NCBI GenBank assembly: GCA_946613735.1 | Contig: CAMOFS010000093.1 | Location: 1-6,518, forward strand | Length of the DNA stretch: 6,518 nt | Direction: 5' to 3' | DNA from: an uncultured Lachnospiraceae bacterium | GTDB taxonomy: Bacteria > Bacillota_A > Clostridia > Lachnospirales > Lachnospiraceae | In this document: positions 1-5,074 of the stretch, in pieces | Layout of the letters: every line of letters starts with the position of its first letter | Position numbering within the stretch: the stretch's first letter is position 1 | Position numbers and translations under genes: made by a program | Notes under the pieces: model-generated | Databases searched by the model: none | Told to the model about the DNA's origin: nothing | The model's input: the letters and a program-made list of their open reading frames with translations, nothing else

Positions 1-2
1 GA

Positions 3-13
3 GGGCGAAGCCC
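3..13. other. short GC-rich hairpin downstream of thyA
   Basis: GGGC-GAA-GCCC forms a perfect 4-bp stem with a 3-nt loop, 9 bp after the thyA stop. It could be part of a transcription terminator or the start of an intergenic structure, but the window ends before any T-tract could be seen, so its role is undecided. Confidence 0.3.
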
Positions 14-21
14 GAAGAATC

Positions 22-870
22 TCACACCGCTATCGGTATATCCTTGATCTGCTCCCCGGTCACATAGTCATCCAGCCTCACATCCTCCTCTGTGAAGTCA
101 TAAAAGCTGTGCTTGTCCGGATTGAGCCAGAATTTGGGGGCCGGATGCTGCTCTCGTGTGATAAGCTCCTCTATGAGGGGTACATGTCTGTCATAAATGT
201 GGGCATCCGCGATGACATGCACCAGCTCACCCACTACCATATCACACTCCCTGGCCAGCATATGCAAAAGCACTGCATACTGGCAAACATTCCAATTGTT
301 TGCAGCCAGCACATCCTGGGAGCGCTGGTTCAAAATGCCATTTAGCACCAGCCGCTCCTCCCCGGGACGGGTGGTGACATTGAAGGTCATGCTGTAGGCA
401 CATGGGTACAGATGCATCTCACTAAGATCCTGATGCACATACATATTTGTCATAATGCGCCTGGAATATGGATTGTTCTTGAGATCGTAGATCACCCGGT
501 CCACCTGGTCCATATCTCCCTCAGGATAGTGGTGCTTAATGCTCATCTGATAGCCATAAGCCTTGCCGATGGAACCGGACTCATCCGCCCACTCATCCCA
601 TACATGGGACTTCAGGTCATGGATGTTGTTGGACTTCTTCTGCCAGATCCAAAGCATCTCGTTGGTAGCGCTTTTTATGGCGGTCCTCCTTAAGGTTATG
701 GCGGGGAATTCCTCGCTTAGGTCATAACGGTTGACCACACCGAATTTTTTGATGGTGTAGGCACTGGTGCCATCCTCCCATTTGGGACGCACCTTTTCGC
801 CTTCGGTGCTGATGCCGTTGTCTAAGATGTCACGGCACATATCCACAAAGATCCTGTCTGCCTTGCTCAT
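22..870 (-). CDS. thyA: thymidylate synthase (ThyA type)
   Basis: Thymidylate synthase of the folate-dependent ThyA family. It methylates dUMP to dTMP using methylenetetrahydrofolate, in the cytoplasm, as the only de novo source of dTMP. The 282-residue product is full length (family about 264-290). Visible family signatures are the SRR phosphate-binding arginines at residues 136-138, the catalytic cysteine in LYPCAY (Cys157), QRSQD at 182-186 with the following NNWNV (191-195) for dUMP binding, HIYDRH at 224-229, and the hydrophobic C-terminal PIAV that closes the active site. The Ala after the catalytic Cys (PCAY rather than PCH) and the NNWN segment differ from the E. coli form and are closer to a Bacillus-type branch, from memory. 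The ATG start directly follows the pncB TAA. Its ribosome binding site GAGGAG lies inside the last pncB codons, so translation is probably coupled. A folA gene often follows thyA but would lie outside this window. Confidence 0.96.
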   Translation of the reverse strand: MSKADRIFVDMCRDILDNGISTEGEKVRPKWEDGTSAYTIKKFGVVNRYDLSEEFPAITLRRTAIKSATNEMLWIWQKKSNNIHDLKSHVWDEWADESGSIGKAYGYQMSIKHHYPEGDMDQVDRVIYDLKNNPYSRRIMTNMYVHQDLSEMHLYPCAYSMTFNVTTRPGEERLVLNGILNQRSQDVLAANNWNVCQYAVLLHMLARECDMVVGELVHVIADAHIYDRHVPLIEELITREQHPAPKFWLNPDKHSFYDFTEEDVRLDDYVTGEQIKDIPIAV

Positions 871-2316
871 TTAATCCTCCTCGTTGAAGCGTTCCATAAG
901 CTCCAGCTTCATTTTGTAGTACTTGGGTGAGAAGTCCACATAATGCTCATGTGGATTGGAGAAGCGCTTTTCCTCATCCCAGATCTCCTCATCCATCTGC
1001 TTCTTAACATAAGCTGCGATCTCCGAAATAGAAGGCAGCTTCTCGATAAGCTCTCCGTTTTTGATATACTGCTTCCTGATCTCCTTGATGGTGCAATTGT
1101 GATACTCGATGCGACGCCAGGGCTCCCTGGGTGCAATGGCCTTGTAGTCACTTGAAAGATCCGGAGTCTCGTCGTCACAGGTAATTAGGTCAGCATGGGC
1201 ATAGCCCTGCTCGTTGTATACCCGATACACCTTTTTAAAGCCGGGGTTTGTGATCTTTTCCTGGGTGGCCGAGATTTTGATCTTGGGTACCCATTTTCCA
1301 TCCTCCTCCATGGCAGCCAGCTTGTACACACCACCAAAGGTGGGATGTGGAGATGCAGTGATGAGGTTGTCACCTACGCCAAAGCTGTCGATCTGTGCTC
1401 CACGATCCAGCATCTCGGTGATCTTCCACTCGTCAAGTGCATTGGTAGCCATGATCTTGCAGTCTTTCATGTCAGCTTCGTCAAGCATCTTCCTGACCTC
1501 CTTGGAAAGCCAGGAGAGGTCTCCGGAATCCAATCGTACTGCCTTGAGCCGCTTGCCCATGGGCTCTAAGTATTCCTTTGCAACCTTAATGGCATTGGGG
1601 GCACCGGAACGCAGCACGTCATAGGTATCGATAAGGAAGGTGCAGTTATCGGGATAGAGCTCTGCATAAGCCTTAAAGGCCTCCTCTTCCGTGGCAAAGC
1701 TCATGATCCAGCTGTGGGCATGTGTGCCTGCCACCGGCATACCAAAGATCTGGCCCGCCAAAACAGTGGATGTACCCACTGCTCCACCCAGCATGGCAGC
1801 CCTGGCTCCGTAGATCGCCGCATCTGCATTCTGTGCGCGGCGGCAGCCAAACTCAACCACAGGTCTGCCCTTTGCGGCACGGACTATACGGTTGGTCTTT
1901 GTGACTATATTGGACTGGTGATTGAACTGATTTAGTATAAAGGTCTCCACCAGCTGTGCCTCTATAATGGGCGCCACCACGGTAATAATTGGCTCCCCCG
2001 GACTCATCACAGTACCCTCGGGGAAGGCATAGACATCACCTGTGAACTTGAAATGCCTCAGATAATCAAGAAACTTCTCGTCAAAGGCATTAAAGCTCCG
2101 AAGATACTCGATATCCGCATCGGTAAAATGCATGTCTAAAAGAAAATCTATGATCTGCTGAAGTCCTCCGAAAATGGAAAAGCCTGCCTTTTGGGGATTC
2201 TCCCTGTAAAATACGTCAAAGGCCGCGCGCTGCTTTTGGCGTCCCAGCAGAAAGTATCCGTTTGACATGGTAAATTCATAGTAGTCTGTTAAAAGTGTAA
2301 GATTGCGCTCACTCAT
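871..2316 (-). CDS. pncB: nicotinate phosphoribosyltransferase
   Basis: Nicotinate phosphoribosyltransferase, the entry step of the Preiss-Handler NAD salvage route: it joins nicotinate and PRPP to give nicotinate mononucleotide, with ATP hydrolysis. The 481-residue length fits the long Gram-positive type. Recognisable blocks are LLTDYYEFTMSNGYF at residues 8-22, FGCRRAQ at 156-162, GTHAHSWIMSF at 197-207 (His201 is the likely phosphorylated histidine of the family), RLDSGDL at 261-267 for the PRPP/phosphate site, and SFGVGDNL at 311-318. The ATG at 2316 has a good site GAGGAG 6-8 bp upstream, and the conserved N-terminal block begins within ten residues, so the start is secure. It is the first gene of an operon with thyA, which starts on the base after its stop codon. 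An upstream palindrome may regulate it. No truncation or frameshift is seen. Confidence 0.96.
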   Translation of the reverse strand: MSERNLTLLTDYYEFTMSNGYFLLGRQKQRAAFDVFYRENPQKAGFSIFGGLQQIIDFLLDMHFTDADIEYLRSFNAFDEKFLDYLRHFKFTGDVYAFPEGTVMSPGEPIITVVAPIIEAQLVETFILNQFNHQSNIVTKTNRIVRAAKGRPVVEFGCRRAQNADAAIYGARAAMLGGAVGTSTVLAGQIFGMPVAGTHAHSWIMSFATEEEAFKAYAELYPDNCTFLIDTYDVLRSGAPNAIKVAKEYLEPMGKRLKAVRLDSGDLSWLSKEVRKMLDEADMKDCKIMATNALDEWKITEMLDRGAQIDSFGVGDNLITASPHPTFGGVYKLAAMEEDGKWVPKIKISATQEKITNPGFKKVYRVYNEQGYAHADLITCDDETPDLSSDYKAIAPREPWRRIEYHNCTIKEIRKQYIKNGELIEKLPSISEIAAYVKKQMDEEIWDEEKRFSNPHEHYVDFSPKYYKMKLELMERFNEED

Positions 2317-2350
2317 TTTTCTCTCCTCGTAAAATACACAATAATAAACC

Positions 2351-2369
2351 GCCGGTGACTTTCACCGAC
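2351..2369. promoter_or_regulatory. palindrome upstream of pncB (operator or leader hairpin)
   Basis: CGGTGA-CTT-TCACCG is a perfect 6-bp inverted repeat (2353-2367), extended by one mismatch and one more G-C pair. It lies 35 bp upstream of the pncB ATG and, if the proposed promoter is right, begins at about +2 of the transcript. That position suits a repressor operator or a 5' mRNA hairpin. NAD salvage genes in Firmicutes are often controlled by NiaR-type repressors, but I cannot match this sequence to that motif with certainty. On the plus strand a six-T run follows at 2372-2377, so terminator activity in that direction cannot be excluded, though no plus-strand gene precedes it. Confidence 0.45.
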
Positions 2370-2377
2370 AGTTTTTT

Positions 2378-2406
2378 ATTTTAACACAGTTTTGCCCTTT
2401 AATAAA
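2378..2406 (-). promoter_or_regulatory. candidate promoter of the pncB-thyA operon
   Basis: On the minus strand TGTTAAAAT gives an extended -10 (TGn plus TAAAAT at 2383-2378). A poor -35 (TTTATT, 2406-2401) lies 17 bp upstream. The predicted start near 2371 puts the palindrome at the very 5' end of the message and leaves a leader of about 55 nt. The weak -35 makes this a tentative call. Confidence 0.4.
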
Positions 2407-2436
2407 TAAAATATGTTAAAAATTAAAAATTTAACA

Positions 2437-2465
2437 TTGACAACCCCCTCATGATTTGATATTAT
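2437..2465 (+). promoter_or_regulatory. strong sigma-A promoter for the tRNA-Leu unit
   Basis: TTGACA (2437-2442) and TATTAT (2460-2465) are separated by exactly 17 bp, giving a perfect -35 and a 5/6 -10, with AT-rich DNA upstream. Transcription should start near 2472, about 127 nt before the tRNA. No ribosome binding site with a credible reading frame follows, which fits a stable-RNA promoter. Confidence 0.75.
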
Positions 2466-2497
2466 AACAAGGTCGCGTGAATGAAAGAAACGTGGGG

Positions 2498-2593
2498 CCC
2501 CCGAAAAACGAAGTTTTTTGGGGAAGAGGAGACATAACGTAGCGATACGTCGACGCGAGCTTGCTCGTGGCGACAATGAGCGGAGTTTATGTC
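2498..2593 (+). ncRNA. structured 5' leader of the tRNA-Leu transcript
   Basis: This stretch folds strongly on paper and is not part of the tRNA. A first hairpin (2498-2523) pairs a C-rich/A-rich arm with a T-rich/GGGG arm around the loop GAA. A three-way junction follows: an outer helix GACATAA (2531-2537) with TTATGTC (2587-2593), an inner hairpin CGTA-GCGA-TACG (2538-2549) closed by a GNRA-type tetraloop, and a long hairpin 2550-2573 with CGAG-CTTG-CTCG at its tip and one A-G mismatch. It lies between a consensus promoter and the tRNA, so it is probably co-transcribed and then removed by RNase P. It could be a genuine RNA element or a repeat that happens to sit here. I do not recognise it as a known family. 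Confidence 0.5.
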
Positions 2594-2598
2594 GACGT

Positions 2599-2682
2599 GC
2601 GGAGGTGTCGGAACTGGCAGACGAGCAAGACTAAGGATCTTGTGGGAGCAATCTCGTGTGGGTTCAAGTCCCATTCTCCGCA
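2599..2682 (+). tRNA. tRNA-Leu (anticodon AAG)
   Basis: An 84-nt class II tRNA. The acceptor stem pairs GCGGAGG (2599-2605) with TCTCCGC (2675-2681), with one G-T pair, followed by discriminator A73. A TCG/CGA D-stem encloses the GG-containing D-loop. The anticodon stem CAAGA/TCTTG encloses loop CTAAGGA (2631-2637), giving anticodon AAG at 2633-2635. A long variable arm (GAG-CAAT-CTC) precedes a T-arm with the GGTTCAAGTCC core. CCA is not encoded. The long variable arm and AAG identify leucine (CUU/CUC codons). An A at position 34 would normally be edited to inosine by TadA. A terminator follows 12 nt downstream, so this is a single-tRNA unit. Confidence 0.93.
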
Positions 2683-2692
2683 TGGTTGTTAA

Positions 2693-2729
2693 AGAAGAAC
2701 GATAGGCAAGATGTCTATCGTTCTTTTTT
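2693..2729 (+). terminator. intrinsic terminator of the tRNA-Leu unit
   Basis: AAGAACGATAG (2695-2705) pairs perfectly with CTATCGTTCTT (2715-2725), an 11-bp stem with a 9-nt loop, running into six T residues at 2724-2729. It lies 12 nt after the tRNA 3' end. The A-rich 5' flank gives some T-run on the opposite strand too, but weaker. Confidence 0.88.
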
Positions 2730-2734
2730 GCATT

Positions 2735-2758
2735 CAAGGGCCGCCAAAGCGCCCCTTG
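2735..2758. repeat. imperfect inverted repeat after the tRNA terminator
   Basis: CAAGGG (2735-2740) pairs with CCCTTG (2753-2758). After one C-C mismatch, CGC pairs with GCG around a CAAA loop. No T-tract follows on either strand, so it is not a standard terminator. It lies only 6 bp past the tRNA terminator's T-run. Its function is unknown. Confidence 0.5.
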
Positions 2759-2915
2759 GACTCCATATATTATCTTTCCGGACTTTTACAAAACTATTCT
2801 CCCTCATCCCGGGTGCTCGGTTATAGAATCCCTTTACTTGATTTTTGACACCATCACCGGTAACCTCTATAGTAAGTAGAAACAATAGGGCTTTCGCAGA
2901 AGCGAGAATATAGAT
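2759..2915. other. intergenic stretch with no recognised gene
   Basis: Between the post-tRNA inverted repeat and the next promoter no reading frame has both a ribosome binding site and recognisable protein features. A minus-strand frame spans 2715-2933, but it runs back through the tRNA terminator and is judged chance. A small hairpin TCGC-AGAA-GCGA is visible at 2894-2905. Nothing else can be supported. Confidence 0.4.
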
Positions 2916-2944
2916 TTGACAGATGTAATACATGATGTTATCGT
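2916..2944 (+). promoter_or_regulatory. promoter of a candidate small RNA
   Basis: TTGACA (2916-2921), a 17-bp spacer and TATCGT (2939-2944, 4/6) preceded by TGT give a good -35 with an extended -10. The spacer carries the short palindrome ATGT-AAT-ACAT (2923-2933), which could serve as an operator. The expected start is near 2951, directly before two hairpins. Confidence 0.6.
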
Positions 2945-2950
2945 ATGAAT

Positions 2951-3037
2951 ATATAAAAAGGTGCTACCGATGACGGTTGCCCTAAAAATGATCATTGAAT
3001 GACCGTGGTTTCTCAGAGCTGGCGGTCATTCTTATTT
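2951..3037 (+). ncRNA. candidate orphan small RNA (about 85 nt)
   Basis: The unit has its own consensus promoter, no good protein frame and two hairpins. Hairpin 1 (2962-2980) is GC-T-ACCG around ATGA, closed by CGGT-T-GC with one T-T mismatch. A perfect 10-bp palindrome AATGATCATT (2987-2996) follows. Hairpin 2 pairs GAATGACCG with CGGTCATTC (9 bp) and runs into TTATTT. Short frames inside it stop quickly: one begins ATGATG at 2934 upstream and ends at the TGA at 2971-2973. It might be a trans-acting or antisense RNA, or a leader for a small peptide on the same strand. I do not recognise a named family, and expression is unproven. Confidence 0.4.
2997..3037. terminator. probable bidirectional terminator between the small RNA and the 3076-3846 gene
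   Basis: GAATGACCG (2997-3005) and CGGTCATTC (3023-3031) form a perfect 9-bp stem with a 17-nt loop. On the plus strand TTATTT follows. On the minus strand, which would receive transcripts of the 3076-3846 gene 45 bp after its stop, a T5 run follows ten bases later. Both T-tracts are modest, so termination may be partial. Confidence 0.5.
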
Positions 3038-3075
3038 GTATGATCCTTGCCGTATGTTATAGCTACCAAAGGCGG

Positions 3076-3846
3076 TTAGGCGCCGTCACGCCGCTTACCT
3101 ATGATTCTTTCTATGGCTTTCCGGTCCGCGTGGGGATACCGGGTCTTCACGTGATCTACTATCCGATCCAATGATACTTCTGGTGCTTCCTTATAGGCTG
3201 ACGTAACCAGCTCATAGCCCCATATTGCCTCCGGGGGAAGCATAACAGATACCGGCATCCCATATTGCTCGCCTCGCTTGTTCACCCGTCTGTGAAAGTC
3301 CGTGATCACAAGATATGTCTGCATCTGCAGCCCTGTAATAATCCCGGGATAGTTTTTTTCTCCTTTTTTACCAAAGCCCGCCATCTTCTTAAGATCGGTA
3401 GATAGAATCTCATCATTGGGAAAGGTCATGTTCCCATCTTCGTCCGTTTTAGTCAGGATATCCATGATCTTTTTCTCACGCATGCTCGCATAACCATCTT
3501 CCCACCTGGAGTCAAAATCATACCCCCAGCGTCTGAAATTCGCGAAATATGGCAGCCATTCCACACTTATAAAGCCGGCCTTTTTATCAAAAAACTTGCC
3601 ATAGGCCACCTGCTTACCTGCTGCAATGATCTCGCGCCACTCCCACGGATCCTCCTTTTGGATACCGGTCCACCAATAATCCGGCGAAACATGCTCTTCC
3701 GCGGAAAAACCTTCGATGTCATTTGCAAAAAGGGGCAAAAATCCCATCTCATTTATCCAATTGACCAGCTCCTGCCAGGTTCGTATGCGGTAAGGGTCAT
3801 CCCAGCTTAGACCCCGCATTATCCATTTTCCATCTTCTACTGCCAT
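3076..3846 (-). CDS. AlkZ-related protein (possible DNA glycosylase-like)
   Basis: A 256-residue soluble protein without signal peptide or membrane segment, rich in Trp and aromatic residues. It resembles the clostridial 'AlkZ-related' proteins, a branch related to the winged-helix HTH_42/AlkZ (YcaQ) glycosylases that unhook interstrand crosslinks. This rests on remembered family features: an early FLPLF segment (residues 36-40), DPWEWREII (66-74) followed by AYGKFFDKKAGFISVEWLPYF (81-101), a mid-protein GFGKKGEKN (157-165), and LQMQTYLVITDF (173-184). The region around residues 65-101 is the most family-like. No catalytic residue can be assigned with confidence and activity on DNA is not shown. 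The ATG at 3846 has GAAGGAAA about 6 bp upstream (3853-3860). No strong promoter is seen directly upstream, where the degraded deoxyribosyltransferase-like locus lies; the two may once have been one operon. A winged-helix protein of another role remains possible. Confidence 0.6.
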   Translation of the reverse strand: MAVEDGKWIMRGLSWDDPYRIRTWQELVNWINEMGFLPLFANDIEGFSAEEHVSPDYWWTGIQKEDPWEWREIIAAGKQVAYGKFFDKKAGFISVEWLPYFANFRRWGYDFDSRWEDGYASMREKKIMDILTKTDEDGNMTFPNDEILSTDLKKMAGFGKKGEKNYPGIITGLQMQTYLVITDFHRRVNKRGEQYGMPVSVMLPPEAIWGYELVTSAYKEAPEVSLDRIVDHVKTRYPHADRKAIERIIGKRRDGA

Positions 3847-3908
3847 GATCAGTTTCCTTCAAAGTCCCTCATACCAGCTCATCCAAATACACCTTGTATT
3901 CTCATTGT

Positions 3909-3972
3909 AAGTGCCAGTCACTTTTAAAAAAATGTTACTTGGCTTAACAATTCCATAAAGGTGACTGGTACC
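3909..3972. repeat. REP-like inverted pair inside the broken gene
   Basis: AAGTGCCAGTCACTTTT (3909-3925) is the near-complement of AAAGGTGACTGGTACC (3957-3972). Fifteen consecutive positions pair if two G-T wobbles are allowed. A second inverted repeat TGTTA/TAACA (3933-3949) lies in the loop. The arms share a GGTGCC-like core with palindromes at 4109-4159. The pair overlaps the 3' end of the truncated gene at 3924-4067. Confidence 0.6.
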
Positions 3973-4067
3973 CAATCTGCCAACGTCAGCTGCTTCTGTG
4001 CTTCCATAAATTCATCTTTAAAGCGTGTGCTGCCACATAATGTTATCACCGGATAATTGCCTACCAT
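3924..4067 (-). pseudogene. truncated nucleoside 2-deoxyribosyltransferase/DUF4406-like gene
   Basis: Only an N-terminal stub remains: 47 residues starting MVGNYPVITLCGSTRFKD. The ITLCGSTRFK block is characteristic of a small Rossmann-like family annotated as nucleoside 2-deoxyribosyltransferase-like or DUF4406, whose members are usually about 100-130 residues. After QKQLTL the expected nucleotide-binding continuation is missing. The frame instead runs into the REP-like hairpin and stops. The start at 4067 is chosen because GGGAGGAGAG lies 8 bp upstream; the longer frame to 4157 reads through a repeat and is unlikely. The intact ribosome binding site suggests a once-functional gene. A possible scrap of its C-terminus (EYKVYLDELV then stop, 3901-3869) lies beyond the hairpin, but that match is weak. 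Whether the stub is translated is unknown. Confidence 0.6.
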
Positions 4068-4108
4068 TGCTACACTCTCCTCCCGTATCGGATTATGTTC
4101 ACGGTATT

Positions 4109-4121
4109 GGTGCCAGGTACC
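4109..4121. repeat. REP-like palindrome GGTGCCAGGTACC
   Basis: GGTGCC and GGTACC around a single A make a near-perfect 13-bp palindrome (one G-T pair). It lies 25 bp upstream of the stub gene's ribosome binding site and 19 bp from a second, related palindrome at 4141-4159. Confidence 0.6.
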
Positions 4122-4140
4122 TCGTTTCATAATCAAATTA

Positions 4141-4159
4141 CGGTGCCAGACCGGCACCG
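4141..4159. repeat. REP-like palindrome, 7-bp arms
   Basis: CGGTGCC-AGACC-GGCACCG is a perfect 7-bp inverted repeat. It lies 12 bp after the stop of the 4172-5062 gene (minus strand) and may also act as that gene's 3' hairpin, although only a weak T-rich stretch (TAATTTGATT) follows on the minus strand. Its core matches the other GGTGCC elements in this interval. Confidence 0.65.
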
Positions 4160-4171
4160 CAACAATTATTA

Positions 4172-5062
4172 TTAAGCATATTTCAGTGCAAACTCCACTG
4201 TCTTTTCATCAATGCCCTCGGCAAGTAACTCATCGCCAGTGGCGCCTGCCCGGATCCTTTCGATAGATGTGGCAAGCAATTCTCGTCCTTCTTCTCTGCC
4301 TTCTTCTCTACCTTCTTCTCTACCTTCTTCTCTGCCTTCTTCCCGTTCCTCTTCCAAGCTCTTCTTAAGATCCATTTCATCAAAATGCAGTAGCATAAGC
4401 TTCGCCTCCCCTCTTTTCTGCAGGAGATATTCCTTTAAAAGCCCTTCATCAATACATCTCTCTATCGCCGCGTCAGCAGCATCCTCTTCAGAAAGACCAT
4501 TATCAATGTTTTGTCTCATATACTCTACCAGCTTGGAATAGCCTTTAAGCGTTTCACAAGCATCCATAAGATCCTTGTTCCTGTCCGCATTTATATTGAT
4601 AAGCTTAGCGGTCCATTCATATCCGGCAGATGGTACCATAAAAGCATCCGACAAATGCATATCGTGTCTATCCGGGGCTTCCTCTGTTCCGTTATATAAA
4701 ACATAATAATCCGGTGCCGGGATTTTTACAATAGCTTTCCTGTAGATTTTCTTCTTAAGGTTACGTTTTTCTAAGTAACCATCCACGCACTGAACGTAAT
4801 GTATCAGCCCTCGTAGCGGCATGTTCTTGTTAACCGAACTCTGGTGTTCCCATAAGGTTATCCTGGAATCAAAAAATACTGACACATCATTATGATACCC
4901 AATAAATATGACGTCCTTAAGTGTGATTACCTCAATCTCATTTTCATCCGTATATTCTGTCCCTCGGATAGCATTATAGAGAGAAAGTGCATTTTTCTTA
5001 TCCGAAAAAATGTCGCAAAACAGACTATCCTTATAGTTTCTTCTTACAGCCTCATCATTCAT
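4172..5062 (-). CDS. Rpn family PD-(D/E)XK nuclease/transposase-like protein
   Basis: A 296-residue member of the Rpn/'PD-(D/E)XK nuclease family transposase' group. Characterised Rpn proteins promote RecA-independent recombination and cut DNA. The N-terminal nuclease domain shows NDVSVFF (residues 58-64, Asp59 the likely metal ligand) and the E-x-Q signature in LWEHQSSVNKNMPLR (Glu72, Gln74), which replaces E-x-K in this family. IVKIPAPDYYVLYNG (111-125) is also typical. The middle (155-225) is helical. Residues 237-262 are a charged EEGR repeat likely to form a helix, followed by a short C-terminal domain ending LKYA. The ATG at 5062 has AGGAGG 5 bp upstream and the family N-terminus (KDSLFCDIFSDKKNAL) begins ten residues in, so the start is firm. 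It has its own strong promoter and a leader with long-range pairing. Such genes often occur in several variable copies per genome. The physiological role here is unknown; defence or recombination is inference. Confidence 0.88.
   Translation of the reverse strand: MNDEAVRRNYKDSLFCDIFSDKKNALSLYNAIRGTEYTDENEIEVITLKDVIFIGYHNDVSVFFDSRITLWEHQSSVNKNMPLRGLIHYVQCVDGYLEKRNLKKKIYRKAIVKIPAPDYYVLYNGTEEAPDRHDMHLSDAFMVPSAGYEWTAKLININADRNKDLMDACETLKGYSKLVEYMRQNIDNGLSEEDAADAAIERCIDEGLLKEYLLQKRGEAKLMLLHFDEMDLKKSLEEEREEGREEGREEGREEGREEGRELLATSIERIRAGATGDELLAEGIDEKTVEFALKYA
4283..4342 (-). repeat. five in-frame 12-bp repeats encoding EEGR
   Basis: Five tandem copies of GAAGAAGGYAGA (read on the minus strand; the last is GAAGAAGGACGA) encode EEGR x5 (residues 241-260). 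Because 12 is a multiple of three, gain or loss of units changes the length of the linker without a frameshift. Units differ only at a wobble base or two, suggesting recent expansion. Confidence 0.92.
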
Positions 5063-5074
5063 ACTGGCCTCCTA

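Noticed and set aside
2376..2576. Minus-strand 66-codon frame upstream of pncB
   Set aside because: It overlaps the tRNA promoter, the leader and the AT-rich spacer; there is no ribosome binding site or family feature.
2659..2682. Integration site (att) at the tRNA 3' end
   Set aside because: No second copy of the tRNA 3' end and no integrase gene are found in the window.
2462..2737. Minus-strand 91-codon frame containing RMGLEPTRDCSHKILSLARL
   Set aside because: It is the antisense translation of the tRNA-Leu gene and its leader, a well-known type of spurious protein.
2715..2933. Minus-strand 72-codon frame with a hydrophobic N-terminus
   Set aside because: It runs through the tRNA terminator and the inverted repeat, has no ribosome binding site, and its composition looks like chance.
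4068..4157. Longer start for the deoxyribosyltransferase-like stub
   Set aside because: The extra 30 codons read through REP-like palindromes, and the strong ribosome binding site supports the start at 4067.
4212..4541. Plus-strand frame with SSLPSS repeats
   Set aside because: It is the complement of the EEGR repeat of the Rpn-family gene.
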